The position numbers and the translations under genes were made by a program. Below, one piece after another: positions 1 through 13,268 of a stretch of DNA of 64,000 nucleotides. Every line of letters starts with the position of its first letter. Position 1 is the stretch's first letter. Below the pieces are notes generated by a model, which saw nothing but the letters and a program-made list of their open reading frames with translations, was not told the DNA's origin and did not search any database. The DNA is from Tachypleus tridentatus (lineage: Eukaryota > Arthropoda > Merostomata > Xiphosura > Limulidae): contig NC_134830.1 of assembly GCF_004210375.1 (NCBI RefSeq), positions 43,467,094 through 43,531,093 of the forward strand, given 5' to 3'.

Positions 1-1481
1 ATTATTTATGGCAGTAAAATATATACAAAGCACAGCAGCAAGGATTGCGCTGTAACTTGAAATTAAGGATGTCTCTGAGATGTGGTATTCGTAAGTAAAG
101 AACTTACATTTTAATCATTGTGATACTGAGATATCCAAAAATTTATATTGTATTTATACGCTTTAGTTGTCTAGAGAATGCTATTACGGCGGTTAGTATC
201 TTAAGAATGTCGCCTCTTCCTAATTTGTCACTAGAATATAATTGTAACCCAACAGACCAATGAACATACAAAGACGAAAAAAAACCAACAAAAAAACGGC
301 TGTTACTGTCTATTGGGTTATGATTACTTTATGTTGATTGGCGTACATCTTTACAGAAATACAGGATGGTTTGTTCTTAAAATGAAACTGCAATGTTCCA
401 CACCTACAGATCAGTTGCTGTTTCCACAACAGAAGAAATTAGAATCACAGTGATCTGATTCAACCATGCTACTGTAAAGTCCCCAGTATGGTTCCAATGT
501 GTTTCAGTTATTTTCGGATTTCCTTTCAAGCATAAATGTTATTCCATAATATATATATATTGTAATTCATTTAACCTTTTGATATTGATACTTGAACAAA
601 AATATAAGAAAAGAAAAATATACATGAACAGCCTCTGCTATTAATGTTCTGTTTATTATTAATTCTTCATAAATCGTTTTAAAGGACTTATTTATAAATT
701 GGAGTCTAGTAAGTTTCTCTCCGAATCTAGCTGTCTTTGCCTTAATTTAGCCTAAGTGTAGAATACTTAATATTGTTTACCCTTTATTTAAACTTTGTTT
801 TCCATTTCTTTCAGCTTTATTATTTAAAATATGCAGTCACTCTCATATATAAATTAAATTTATTTTTCCAGGAGCCTAGTCCAGAAAACTTCCACTACAG
901 GTTGGACGTATGCATGGGAGATTCAAAAAGCTCCCCTCCCTTAATTTTAGTGTTGTAATTACCTTTAACAGGATGTATCACATTAAATAATTAAGTTAAA
1001 AAAATCACAATCTTATGTTCTCCTATACAGCTAATTGTACTCTCAGTTGTACACATGCATGTCTATTTGTAAAAATATTGTCATGAGTATATTATCTCCA
1101 AATAAAATTCTCCTTCATCTGATTGAAATTGTTGTTGATTGTTTATAGTTATAAGCATGGATAAAAGATGGCGCTAAAGTACTAGAATCCATGTTGTGTT
1201 TCCAGCGTGTTCTTCAACTTTAGATCCTGCATGTTCAAAGTTCAGGAAAAATACGTAAAAAAAACATATTTAGGTTCGATAAGGTCTGATTTCAAATATT
1301 TAGAAATATTTTTATGTTCAGTCATGTTTGTGAAAAATTAAGATCGGGTCCATCTCGACGCAAGTCCATACAACATCAGAGATGTTGAAGTAACTTCTAC
1401 GATCCGTAACCAAAACTGACGTTAGTAAGTAATGCTGCCAACTAATAATATTCATCAAATAATCTACCAATGAATTTATAC
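1..1481. other. Non-coding flank, nothing recognised
   Basis: AT-rich DNA with short chance frames only. No repeat family or gene is recognised. Confidence 0.5.
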
Positions 1482-1575
1482 GTTTGTTTGTTGTGAGTTA
1501 TTTGTGCTATGTCCACAACAGGTATCGAAATCTGGTTTTCAGCGTTATAAGCCATCAGATGAGACACTGGGGTGC
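1482..1575 (-). mobile_element. SINE family B copy, partial
   Basis: Inverted family B sequence: B box-like GGTATCGAAATC, AGCGTTATAAGCC and a CACTGGGG end. The tail hairpin is mostly lost. Confidence 0.6.
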
Positions 1576-2319
1576 TTTAGAAAGGGATAGATAATGCGAT
1601 GAAGTAATATTAGAGAAACAACATGGATGTGATTAAAAAACTAACAATATATTGTAATTTTGGAACTTAATATGCGAGTACGTATGTGCAGAACGTATGT
1701 ATAACTAAAATTTTAAACATTAGTATCTCAGTAAAGATATTCATATGAAATTACCGATAACATAATGATTATAATACATCTGGTTAGCAGCCTCATTGTA
1801 CTCTTATTATAAACCTGTTTAGTTACATAATATTCAAAAATGGTATAATACGCTTGAACTAATGTTAATATGTGTGAGTGTATACTATATAATTTCAGCA
1901 TAGTGTACATATCGTATATCAGTAAAACCAGGGGAAAAATATAATTTTGCTCCATTTCCTAACCTAACTTTCTAAATTAAATCCTCGATGAATAACATCC
2001 ACGGGAGATAAAAATGTAGGTGTTAGGCACGTTTTCATAAAATATCAACTGTAAACTGCTACAAAACAAAACTTGAAGCTATACATATCAGACACATGCA
2101 CGAAAACGTTAAACACCTCTAAAATAATAACACATAAGTCGTTGCGTGTGAAATAAACAATTTGAATAAAGTTATATGTCCACGAGAACCAGAATATGAG
2201 ATGATTTGTACTTCTCATTTAGGTTTGTTTGTTTGTTCAAATTCAGCTTGAAGTTGTCCTGGTAATTTTAATGGAAAGTGGTCTCTCTAAAGTTCAGCTC
2301 TAATATTCAGACACGAATT

Positions 2320-2392
2320 AAGCCTATCACGGGTATTAAATACTAGATCTTAGCGGTGTGAGTATGGCAGACATACCGTTGTGCCACTGAAA
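2320..2392 (-). mobile_element. SINE family B fragment
   Basis: Only the head is recognisable (ATCACGGGTATT, GGCAGACATACCGTTGTGCC). Confidence 0.45.
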
Positions 2393-2845
2393 TGTGCCAC
2401 TCGTTTAGGAATGTCACAGATGAAAAACTTAGGATTTGTTATTTTTTACCATTACAAAATGTGGAATTTATAAAAGTTAAATATATAAAAAATTGTTTTC
2501 AAAATGTGTTATGATCACTTAAGTGATTGCTACTCGTTTATTATGAATATGAGTAAATAACATTTTTATGAAAACTAAAAAATGCTAAAGCGCGAGCGAG
2601 TAAAACAAAATACGTAGCCTTGCTAATTAATGAATTAACATTTACTGTTAAATAATAATCAATGTTATAATTGTAACTTCGTGTTTAACCAACATTGTTT
2701 AGTTCATCTCTTTAAGTTGTACACTAAATTTATTTTTTGTGACATCTTTATTCACACCTAAGGTTTTATTTTTATTAGATATCACACCTTTTGGTCAATA
2801 TACACCAAAACACCACATCAACTAAGAAGGCAACACTCGATAGTA

Positions 2846-3106
2846 TTTGTTTGTTTTGTTTGTTTGTTTTCGAATTTCGCACAAAGCTACTCGAGGGTTA
2901 TCTGTGCTAGCCGTCCATAATTTAGCAGTGTAAGACTAGAGGGAAGGCAGCTAGTCATCACCACCCACCGCCAACTCTTGAAATACTCTTTTATCAACGA
3001 ATAATGGGATTGACCGTCACATTATAACGCTCCCACGGCTTAAAGGGCGAGCATGTTTAGCGAGACGGGAATGCGAACTCGCCACCCTCAGATTACGAGT
3101 CGCACG
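2846..3106 (-). mobile_element. SINE family A copy, 5'-truncated
   Basis: Family A is tRNA-headed with A and B box-like motifs and an ACAAA-type tail. The 13-bp target duplication ACACTCGATAGTA at 2833-2845 and 3107-3119 is perfect. The first part of the tRNA head is missing. Its tail hairpin arms read GCACA and TGTGC instead of the usual GCGCA and TGCGC. Confidence 0.92.
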
Positions 3107-3119
3107 ACACTCGATAGTA

Positions 3120-4671
3120 ACCAACAATTGTTTCAGGATAGGAAACCTATTATTCTGAACTGACCTATACCTTACAGAACCAATCAGCTTTTTTAAAATA
3201 GGATGGTAGTTTTTCATTTCTAAAACGGTGTTAACAACTTCCTTTATAGTAACACCATGGAATTTAAATTAACACTTTCTTGTTATCATCCCAATCCACT
3301 CTATACAACCATATCACTTTACGCTAATATCACGTAACGTTAAGATCTTTAATTAGGAGAATTTCATAAAATTTAGCAAACTTGCGCTTAAAGGTAGATA
3401 ATAAATAATCAATAATAACAATAATAATTCTTTTGCAATTTTGAGTTAGAAACTGATAATCTAGTTTGCTTGGCCTTACCAGTACTGAAGTATCTGCACG
3501 TGATTTCACTCTATAATTTTACTCTCTAAATCAGCCATTTTTAATTCGAATAACAAAAAACTAAAAAAAATTCACTACTAATCTTCGCTGAAGATGTAGT
3601 AAAAATTGTAGATCTATAGTTTGCGTGGTTTGTTACGTAGGCGAGCGCAAAGATATGTTGGTCAAAACTGAGTGTTGTTGTTGAATACTTTTGTGTGACT
3701 TATATTTAGACCCTATTTGACACCTAACCCGAGGTGGTAAAACTCTATCATTTCGTTAAAGTTGAAAGGAAAACCCATAAGAATTATGTATGTTTTTCTG
3801 TCAAATAAATTTCATACTTTAGGTGCGAAGGAAAAAATAATTCAATTTAAATTGGAGACATATCTCGTATATTTCATAATGAATTGCCATGAAATTTGAT
3901 ATGTGAGATAAGGGTATAGTAGAGCACATCCACTGATAATGTGTGATAGTTTGATTCAACATGGTCCGAGCAACAAACAGTGGAATATTGCTAAACTGCC
4001 AGTCCTGTTAATAACACACAACGTGATCTGGAGGTTGTTCTTGGCTGTATTACCCATCACGGTGAGTCTCGATCGTGCATAACAAATCAAACCTTTAAAA
4101 TACATTTTGGTAAAAACAAATCAAAATGCGCTAAAATATGAGAGGTACATCTTGTTAAAAACCTATTATAGCTAAATTTGTCTACTCGACCCCAAAAGTT
4201 CAATCAGACTAACAGCAGCGCCCCAAGTGGCAGATCTGATAGAAATCAGCTGTGCTGCTTCCTGCTCAAGAAGGTTGCCTGACATATGAAAAGAACCGAG
4301 ATGTATACACATATAACGTGCTCGCTATTATTTATATATGCGAAAGTTAGCGAGTTGGGAGACATCATTCTAAGTGTTGGTTCATGTGTTGAATAAATAT
4401 ATTTAATTATCTATTGCATTAGGTTTTAGTCATTTCATATCACGACCATCATTTTGGTTTATCCAGAATTTTTCCACGTATGCTTTTTTTCTCGGCAGCT
4501 CAGAACATTAACAAAAATATCTTATCAAGAGGTAGAATAATAATTCAATTTTAACATAATAAATCATGTGTTATTAACTAATACAGGAAATATATATTTT
4601 TAATAATAGTCCTTCCTATTGTTACATATTCAGGAAGTGAAAAATATTTTAAATAACGTGTTATCCTAGCT
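3120..4671. other. Non-coding flank between SINEs
   Basis: AT-rich, no open frame of note, no recognised repeat. Confidence 0.5.
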
Positions 4672-4931
4672 GGCCCGGCATGGCCAGGTGGTTAAGGCAC
4701 CCGACTCGTTATCCGAGGGCCACGGGTTCGAATTTCCGTCACATCAAATATGCTAGTCCTTTCAGCCGTGGGAGCCTTATAATGTAACGGTCAATCCCAC
4801 TATTCGTTGGTAAAAGAGTAGTCCAAGAGTTGGCTGCCTTTCCTCTGGTCTTACACTACTAAATTAGGGATGGCTAGCGCAGATAACTTTCGAGTAGCTT
4901 TGCGCAAAATTCAAAACAAACAAACCAAACC
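4672..4931 (+). mobile_element. SINE family A copy, full length
   Basis: It starts GGCCCGGCATGGCCA, contains the B box-like GGTTCGAATTTCC and ends in a CAAACAAACC tail. A possible short duplication CTAGCT lies at both ends. Tail hairpin arms are GCGCA and TGCGC. Confidence 0.92.
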
Positions 4932-5278
4932 ATTCTAGCTACCTCAACACGTGTCGTAAAAACATAGGATTTAAACAAAAAATACTGATAAGAAATGAAT
5001 TGTAAAATTTGAAGGAAAAAAGATTGTGTTTTTTTTTGTCGTTCCCTGGGTTGCAGTGAGAATGCCCTTCATTACATGACTTCACTTCTTAATCTGTAAT
5101 GTTACCCACGCATGGCATGCATGGGGAATATAGTGACATGTATACAAGATCGCTGAGCTCGAATTTAGAGTTTATGTTCCTAGACACCCTTAGTATCTCG
5201 GAGACACCATTTTTGAAACTTTGTTCATTCCCACCTTTTATAAGACAGCTGGACCAAACTTGGCATACAGGGGGATGC

Positions 5279-5535
5279 CTTAAAAACACATTCCTAATTG
5301 TAAGCTGTATATTTCTGAACAAGTCTTAAAATGATTTTAACTGTAAGGTATCCATTCTGGAACATGTTTTTTAATGTTTCTAATTGTGAGTTATTAATTT
5401 CTGAACATGTCTTAAAAACGTTTTTAATTATAAGCTACACGCTTCCAAAGACGTTTTAAAAACACATTCTTAATTATTAGCTCTAATCTCCTGTTCATGT
5501 CTTACTGAGCTATAAACTCATGTGCATGACTTAAA
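5279..5535. repeat. Degenerate minisatellite, period about 45 bp
   Basis: About five to six units begin with CTTAAAAAC-like sequence at 5279, 5325, 5368, 5411, 5455 and 5501 and end near GAACATGT. Units have drifted considerably. Confidence 0.75.
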
Positions 5536-6229
5536 GCGTGTGTGGTGAAATAGGAGGCTTAGCGAATTCTGTGAAATGAGTCTCTGAATATCTTGGCTCA
5601 AATTTCATTACTCTTGTAGAAATGTGGAGTCTAATCAAGAGGGTAAGTTAAAAAAGTGCCAGTTTGATCTCTGGCACAGACCTTGTAAAATTAAATGGGT
5701 TTTCAGATGGGGGGAAAATAATCTGCTATTTATTTATTCATAAAAACACCTTCAAGTTTGGTATTACGAGAAAGTGTTTTTAATCCTTCGAGTTTTCAGC
5801 TAGCTCGTGCATTCAGTTTTTTATAATTATTTTAGCGTAATAATAAAAATAATGCGTAAGTCATCAACTCAGATGTGCATTTTTGAACAATTTCTTCAAT
5901 CAGTTTCTCTCAGAAATATTATTAACTGGTTTTGAAATTTCCTAATTTTATATAAAAACAACAAAACAAAAATCATATAAACTAAAATAAGGGGGTGAAA
6001 AATGTTTAGTTTTGTTACTCTTTGTCGTTTTCGATATATAAACTAGTTTAGAAAAATTAAAATTTTCACATTTTAATCATGAATTGTTCTTATATATAAA
6101 CACAATTTATGTCTTTAGTATTTCAATCAACATAACACCAACGTGCTTAAAATGTCATATTCTTGGTGTGTTTTTTCAGTTTAGAGTCAAATGTTAAAAT
6201 ATTATATATACATATACATACCATGTGGT

Positions 6230-6811
6230 TGAGTGATTCTACTAGAACAGTGTTAGTGCCTTGCCACATCTTTACAATCCATGCTAGTATGTACGATCCT
6301 CCTATACCTGACACCCGTGCGTCTTGAGAATAGCCTTGCAGCATGTCTTCCATTTCAGCTGATTCTTTCGTAAGGCTTCCATCTCCAGAGAGCACTCCCT
6401 TCTTTCTGTTTACTTTCCACAGGTGTACAAGGATCCGTACCACTGTTTCCTATTGCCCTGTCAACAGTTCGATCGCACAGAAATCCACAGGTGCTGCATC
6501 TTACAGCTTGACCTACATATCGATTAGCATAATAACAATTTCACTCCACAGATGCTTGAGATATTCCATGGTTGACAGGAAATGTTGTGGTAACAGCTTG
6601 TATACACGTGGTCTATGCCATTTTCTAGACGGAAATCCTTATTGATTACGTTGAATAATGCTAGCCAGGGCACGTGGACAGATTTTGCCACTAATCTTTG
6701 TGTCTGTAGACCTTCACCTGTCACAAGGCAATGCGATTGATTTACCACGGTAGGAATAAGACTTGTTGAACGTGGCTTTTTGCATAGTCCTGAGGCATCC
6801 AGTTGATCCAT
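6230..6811 (-). pseudogene. Unidentified broken coding-like stretch, minus strand
   Basis: This block is less AT-rich than its flanks. On the minus strand it carries open frames at 6811-6524 and 6443-6147, and between them in a third frame a Cys-rich run (CSTCGFLCDR). The N-terminal piece reads like protein (SHCLVTGEGLQTQRLVAKS), with a faint resemblance to filamin-type repeats that I do not trust. Frame changes without splice sites suggest decay rather than a live gene. The lower edge of the signal fades near 6230. Confidence 0.3.
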
Positions 6812-6964
6812 ATACTTTTTTTTATTTTCATTTTTAAAAAGTTTAAAATTTCAATTTCAAGACATTTATTATCATCTGAATGTGCGTATATTTTACGTCT
6901 GAAAGCAATCAGTATTTGGTGGCATCAAGCTATCTATGAACATTAAACAACGTATTTATATTGG

Positions 6965-7234
6965 CGTTCCGGCAGGGCCAAGTGCTCAGGCACTGGACTC
7001 GTAATCCGAGGGTCGCGTCTTCGATTCCCAGTCGCATCAAACATGCTCGGCCTTTCAGCCTTGGGGCGTTATAACGTGATGGTCAATCCCACTATTCGTT
7101 GATAACTGAGTAGCACAAGAGTTGGCGGCGGGTGATGATGATAAGCTGCCTTCCCTCTAGTCTTACTCTGCTAAATTAGGGACGGCTAGCGCAGATAGCC
7201 CTCGAGTAGCTTTGCGCGAAATTCAAAAAACAGA
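6965..7234 (+). mobile_element. SINE family A copy with target duplication
   Basis: A perfect 11-bp duplication ATTTATATTGG lies at 6954-6964 and 7235-7245. The tRNA-like head and the conserved core and tail are present. It lies just past the coding-like remnant at 6230-6811. Confidence 0.92.
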
Positions 7235-7599
7235 ATTTATATTGGTAACTGTTTTTATAAGATTTGCTGATTTACATATTCAAAATTGTTCATGTGTAAC
7301 GTACTCAGCCCTCGGTATTTATTTTACGTTTTTAGTTTAAAGAATAAAAAATTGTTATTAGATAATACGATTTAGAGAAACTCATCAGTCAACATTACCA
7401 TATTTATTAATTTAAACTACAGTCTGTTACTACTTAGTCAATAGTAAAGAAGAATTTTAATTTCAGCAACTTAAAATGAACCCAGCGTAACCTTGAATAG
7501 TTTGTCGTACCATGAATCCACGAGTTAATGTCTCTGTTCATTGCTGTAAAATCGTTCTCTCCACTTTGGAGAAGAAGGTGCGTTATAGTAGTGAAAATC

Positions 7600-7725
7600 A
7601 TATCTCACTATTCAGTTAGAGTATTCCAAGATTAGGTAGAGGCTGCTGTTGACTATTTGCTTTCCCTCCAGTCTGTCAGCTCAAAATTAGGGACAACTAT
7701 GTGCAGACAGACTTGGTGTAGCTTA
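7600..7725 (+). mobile_element. Diverged relative of SINE family A
   Basis: Core similarity includes CACTATTC, TTTCCCTCCAGTCT and AAAATTAGGGACAA, with GGCTGCTGTTGACT in place of the usual GGTGATGACTAG. Head and tail are not recognisable. Confidence 0.5.
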
Positions 7726-8989
7726 ACGAATTGCTTTAAATCATTAGTTAAATTTACAATGTTTCATCCATTTTTTGGCAAAATTAAATGACACCAACAT
7801 TTTTTTTTTTTATTTGTATTGCTTTAGTTTCAACAGGTATTCAGCTAAATGGTTAAACGTCTTGAGTTTGTATAATAATTAAACAAGAGAGTGGAGGTTT
7901 TATAATGGCGTAAATGTGTTGGGTCAGTTTCGATTGTTGAACCTGAGATTCAACTTATTGTGAAAATATTTTGCACTGTTATGTAGCCCGTTTTTGATGT
8001 AAACAGGAAAATTGCGAGTTAAATAAGTACCATAAGAACTAAAACCACTCTATTATAGAAAAAAGCTGTAAAAATTTTTATTTGCATCAAGTTAGAGAAG
8101 CCAAACAGCCTTGACGGACACAATGGATACGTAAAGAAGAAACAATATTCTAATAATATTTTTATTGTATTTTCTATGAGTTATTCAGAACTAAAATGTT
8201 ATTTAACCTCTAATTAAATTATTTTCACTACAAATTTCGAGCCAATATTTTCTAGTAAAGTATTTCAAGTTCCACGTAGTCGCAAAGGAATATAGATTAT
8301 TTATCTGGTAGTTAGTTTTAGTTGCTCAATTTCCCCAGGATCTGACTGAAGCTGTGATGTGTTGATTTTTTTTTTCATATAAAGGTGAATGTAGTATAAG
8401 TTATATTTGGTCTGCTTCATAAGCATTGAGAGTATATTTTACTCTGATGTAGTCAAGTATATTACTCCATTCAACACTCCCCCTTCCAATATAATGACAC
8501 TTCAAGTACTCAAAACTTCCTCTTCTTCAACCATGAATATAGTTTCTTATTTAGTTTAGAAACTAAGCACTGATTAGTTACAAAAGCTATCTCGTTAACA
8601 TATCATTGTTTGTCATTGTAGTCTTATGTCGTCGTTGTTGACTGTCACTGATATTATAAAGTCATTAATTTTACACGAATACGTCAAACAGTATTACGTA
8701 GTTGAACGTACTGAATGCCTTTAATGTGTCTTCAATTTCCAATTGCATTTTTAAACTTCAAACATTAAATCATGACATTTTCGATGTGTTTAGATTTACT
8801 ACTCACAGAAAATATAAAATTATACACAAAAAAGGGATAATCCACGTGTGTTTATAAACCCCCTTTGTATTATTCTCAGAATAAGACATTTGGAAAGCTT
8901 CGAACTACTTTTGAGCAGAGTATATTATAGACTTAATACTGTAACACATGAGCGTGTAATAAGCCGACTGCGTTGATGAGAAACTCATT
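7726..8989. other. Non-coding flank
   Basis: AT-rich with a T-run near 7801. Nothing recognised. Confidence 0.5.
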
Positions 8990-9720
8990 CATCAGTCAGT
9001 TTGTATGAGACTGCTGGATTTATCCTCTTAACTTCTTTATGTTAAAAGCTGCCGTGAAAATATTGAGTCCCTCTTTCAGATCATCAGAAAACGAGGCGAT
9101 TTTTCTGCCCGCGAGTACAAATATCACGACTGGTCCGTGATTTCAAGAAACTGCTTGTCGGAACTGGCGAACAAAACAACCGCACGCCTCAGCATTGTTA
9201 ACAGACACATTATGAAGACCACTTCAACGCCTGTAAAAATCATCTAGTTCTTTTTCGTTCTTTCTATAAGATTTGGAGTTGTATGCTGGCGCCTTGAACT
9301 TTTGTTAGGCTTGACGCATCTAAAGACCAAAATCCCAAGGGAAGATGGTCTCTAAACTGCAGTGTGAGCAGTCGCGAGCCTTAACCCCACCCCCTACGTC
9401 TGTTTCTTTTCACACCGCCTATAGCGTTTCGTTAGACAACGTTGTTTCTCGCACGCAGTTTACGCGGCACCAGTCTTTACTGACGTGTACAGAACACAAT
9501 CAAAATTTGTCCCAGCTTTCTTATTCCCAAAAATACAAAAAAATGCGCCCTACTGTGCAACAAAAGGTGCAGCTTTACGTCAAGTGGGCACTCTGACAAA
9601 TCTCCCACTTCCTCCGTTGGCCATTTAACTATGAAGGTTTGCCATTCTAAGGTGTTTGTCGAACTGTTTGAATAAACGCTACCCTTTGAAACTTTTACCA
9701 AAGCCAGTGCTTGCACTACT
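8990..9720. promoter_or_regulatory. Candidate upstream regulatory block
   Basis: A non-repetitive block with higher GC and CpG than the surrounding DNA lies about 5 kb upstream of the SIX4/5 start. It includes CCACCCCC (near 9386) and several CG-containing motifs. The open frames that cross it look like chance. It could be an enhancer, an upstream exon or a gene fragment. The evidence is composition and lack of repeats only. Confidence 0.25.
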
Positions 9721-10800
9721 TGACTGATAGGTTAAATTAGCTTTAGCTATCAACTGTTAAAAACGATTTGATTTGCGGCCAATTCTGCCTTAATGTTATA
9801 CGCAGTAGGGCTACCATATTAACACTCACACTAAGTTAACTGTCTTAACTGTAGCGATGTTCATTAGTAAAACTGAACCTACACCAAGTTGTAAAAATAT
9901 TTTATCTGACACTTGAAAAACGAAATTAAACAGATTTATTTAGGAACAAAGCAACAACAGACGTATTAACGAAAAGCATCTCGAATACATATAATTGCGA
10001 TTTGATAACGGTATATAATCTTTTTATTATATTTCGGTATTAGACTATACCATTTATTAATTATTATTTGAATATTTTCTTTGTTCTAACTGATTTCACG
10101 TATCTCAACTGGAAATACAGATGCTTTATGTTAAAGTATTTGAGATATCAAATTATTGATAATCCAACAATTAAAAACAACATTGAACAGTTGTTTTACC
10201 AGTCGAACGGTAATAAGTAGGCATATAAATACAAAGAATAATTATTTTGTCGGTTGTATAAAACTCCTGACGAATGTCATTTTTGATTAAACAGTTTTTC
10301 GTAATTAAATATTTTAATTATGGAAAGTAAATATTAAATTTCATAGGTTAATATATCCATTTCTAATTTAGAAGAACTAAATTACGTGTCTGATAAATAA
10401 CCTTATCGTTCTTAGCATAAAGCTAAAAAATGTGTCTACTATGGTTAATCGAACCCCGGATTTTAGTGTTGTAAATCCATAAACTTTTCACTGACTCATC
10501 GGTGGACTACGTTATCGTACTGATAGAAACATTATATCTTTGTTCCACGATTGTCACACGTTTATATATTTTTACACATCGTGTTTGCAATAAAAGAAGA
10601 AAACCTCATAATCAAGAGGAACCCATTTGTTTTTCGAAAACAATGCTTAAATTACTGATGATGATATAAGCTTTCCGAAACGTGATACACTTGCAAGAAC
10701 GTTTTTTCTTCACTTCTTATTAAATCCGTTTACAAATTTTATCATAACAGTAACTCACTAAATACTCTGAATCAAGAAAAATGGAGAAATTATGAAGGAA
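9721..10800. other. Non-coding flank
   Basis: AT-rich. A possible degraded SINE head (TCGAACCCCGGATTTTAGTG) is visible near 10449. Confidence 0.45.
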
Positions 10801-11052
10801 TGTTTGTTTTGAATTTCGCGCAAAGCTACACGAGGGCTATCTGAGCCAGCTGTCCCTAATTTAGCAGTGTAAGACTAGAGGGAAGGCAGCTAGTCATCAC
10901 CACCCACCGCCAACTCTTAGGCTACTCTTTTACCAACGAATAGTGGGATTGATCGTAACATAATAACGCCCCCACGGCTGAAAGGGCGAGCATGTTTGGT
11001 GCGACCCTCAGATTACGAGTCGAACGCCTTAACACACTTGGCCATGCAGGCA
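10801..11052 (-). mobile_element. SINE family A copy lacking the B box
   Basis: Most of the element is standard, but the segment between the two GTCGC repeats of the head is gone, which removes the internal promoter B box. The same junction occurs in the copy at 56229-56494. Confidence 0.9.
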
Positions 11053-11094
11053 CATAGGACTAAAAACAGAGGAAAGAGAAGTGTTCGCTTATTA

Positions 11095-11205
11095 GTTTTT
11101 CAACACATAACTAAACAGTGGGCTATATGTGCTGTGTCAATATCCAGTACTAAAACCTGATTTATAGCGTTATCAAACGACAACCTTACCGCTGATTACC
11201 ATGGG
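11095..11205 (-). mobile_element. SINE family B copy, degraded
   Basis: AGTGGGCTATATGTGCTGTG matches the inverted tail hairpin. The head is degraded (AACCTTACCGCTG). Confidence 0.55.
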
Positions 11206-11343
11206 GTAGGAGACCTGATGTGTGATCAAACGATTTGTATGTTACAAGTACAAAGTTGAAAAAAAACAACACGTCTAAATGAATGCACATTAATTTCCAG
11301 GTAAAATTTACGTACAATGTTACATATATATTTACCCGTTTGT

Positions 11344-11575
11344 TGGTCCAGCATGGGCTTGGTGGTTGGGGCGTTCGATACACAATGTGCAAAACACGAG
11401 TTCGAAAACCATTGTCGAACGTTCTCGGCATCTCAGGCGTGGAGACGGTCGTTCTTAATATTCGTAGGTAAAGACTAACCCTAAAGTTGGCGGAGAGCTC
11501 TACCATTTGCCATCTCTTTCATAAACAGTTCAGAGGTAGCAACGGCGGCAGACAGCCTTAGTAAGTTTACCATAA
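11344..11575 (+). mobile_element. Diverged relative of SINE family A
   Basis: A tRNA-like head (TCCAGCATGGGCTTGGTGG, B box-like GAGTTCGAAAACC) is followed by a family A-like core (ATTCGTAGGTAAAGACTA, AGTTGGCGGAG). The middle differs, so this may be a separate subfamily. Confidence 0.6.
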
Positions 11576-13012
11576 ACGAAGAGATTTGCTGGTGAAGAAA
11601 TTATACCTTACTTCTTAGTAATTTAAACGTATGTGCTCTTCTATTCTTTAAAATATTCAATGAACATATGTGCAAAATTAAAAAAAAAAAGAATAAAATT
11701 ACGAGAAGGCCAAAACAATAAATACGTGTAAATTTAAGCCATAACTTTTTTTATCTTTTAGAAAGTGAAGAAAATATTATTTTGATTTTAAGATATCATA
11801 CCTGAAGTGAAAAAGATTGAAATGATGTTATTTACTAGGAACATCACATCTTGAAAGTAAACATAATATCGTATTAAAGGATGACCCGAAATGAGCAGAA
11901 ATTAAGGAGATGAACAAAATAAGTGTGTAATTATGAACGTAAGTGTAATTTTATGCTACGAGGTAAACAAAATAGGTGTAAAAATTAGGGTTATATTGTA
12001 CCTAAAAATAAAATTAAAGAACAAGACATTAGTAGGGAGTATAAAACGGTTGTAACTGGTAACATCTGAACAATTCTAATAAATTATTTTAACAAATTTT
12101 ATTTCAAACTTTCAAAATAATAATATCACACAAGATTCACGGGTTTCCTCTTTTTTGTGTTTTTAATATTGTATTTTTAAAATACAAAAAAGTTAAAGTC
12201 AAAAGGTTTTTAAAAAGTGTATCTGTAGAATCGAGAAATGAAAGAAATTACGCGAATCAAAGTCCAGGTACCAGTACACAATGTGATGTGACAGAGAAGC
12301 TCTCCCAAGAAACTTACATTTGGTGATGTAGTAATAATATCCACTAATGCGACATTATATATATATAATGTTTTCATATCCAGTAATGTTTTCAAGGCAC
12401 ATTATTTACCGATCATGTTCTTTTCCAACATAAAATAACTTAGCTGTTAAATTTTTACATATAATATATCGGGTGTTGTGCGAATGAAGTAGCCACCCTA
12501 TTTTGAAACAAAAAAGACACACAGGTTAAATTAATGCACAACAAATTTATTTTTGATTGATAAACCTAGTTTACTACATACATTTCAGAGGCTTTTACTT
12601 TTAAGTAATTGTTAAAAATCGAAACGCAAACGAACAAATGAAACTGTACGCTGCGGTTTCCCTTGTTGTAAAATGCAGTTTGAGTTCTAGATTTAGAAAA
12701 ATAGCAGGTAGCACAACCCTATAGAAATTTAAAAACACTGCGAAAACTCTATCATCCATTTAGCCTACTCGTCCTGGGCCCAGATGTCCGTGTTCTAAGG
12801 GGACCCAGAGAAAACCAAACCGTGTTGTTTGCTTACTTGCATGAAAGTCTTTGTTTTATTATCTGAAATGGTTCGATTGACTTTTATATTTTAACCGAGT
12901 TTGACAATACGTATACTTTATAAAACTGATTGTGCTTAGTTACAAACAAATCAAAGTGCTATTATTGTCTAATATAATAGTAGGAATTAACCGTTCTTAT
13001 TAAAGCAAATCT
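11576..13012. other. Non-coding flank
   Basis: AT-rich. A 20-bp perfect AT palindrome lies at 12352-12371. A GC-rich patch at 12768-12800 (CTCGTCCTGGGCCCAGATGT) is unexplained. Confidence 0.45.
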
Positions 13013-13268
13013 GCCGCCTGGCATGGCCAGATGGTTAAGGCACTCGACTTGTAATACAAGGGTCGCGGGTTCGAGTCCCCGTCACACCAAACATGCTCGC
13101 ACTTTCATCCGTGCTGGGGGCGTTATAATATTCGTTGGTCAAAGAGTAGCCCAAGAGTTCGCGGCGGGTGGTGATGACAAGTTGCCTTTCCTCTAGTCTT
13201 ACACTGCTAAATTAGGGACGGATAGCGCAGATAGGCCTCGTGTAGCTTTACGTGAAATCCAAACCAAA
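13013..13268 (+). mobile_element. SINE family A copy with internal deletion
   Basis: The head is complete (GCCTGGCATGGCCAGATGG, B box GGTTCGAGTCC). About 18 bp of the core between GCGTTATAAT and ATTCGTTGG is deleted. It lies 1.4 kb upstream of the SIX4/5 start. Confidence 0.92.

Noticed and set aside
9345..9596. 83-codon frame in the upstream GC-rich block
   Set aside because: An overlapping opposite frame is equally long, no domain is visible and no splice context fits. Treated as non-coding.
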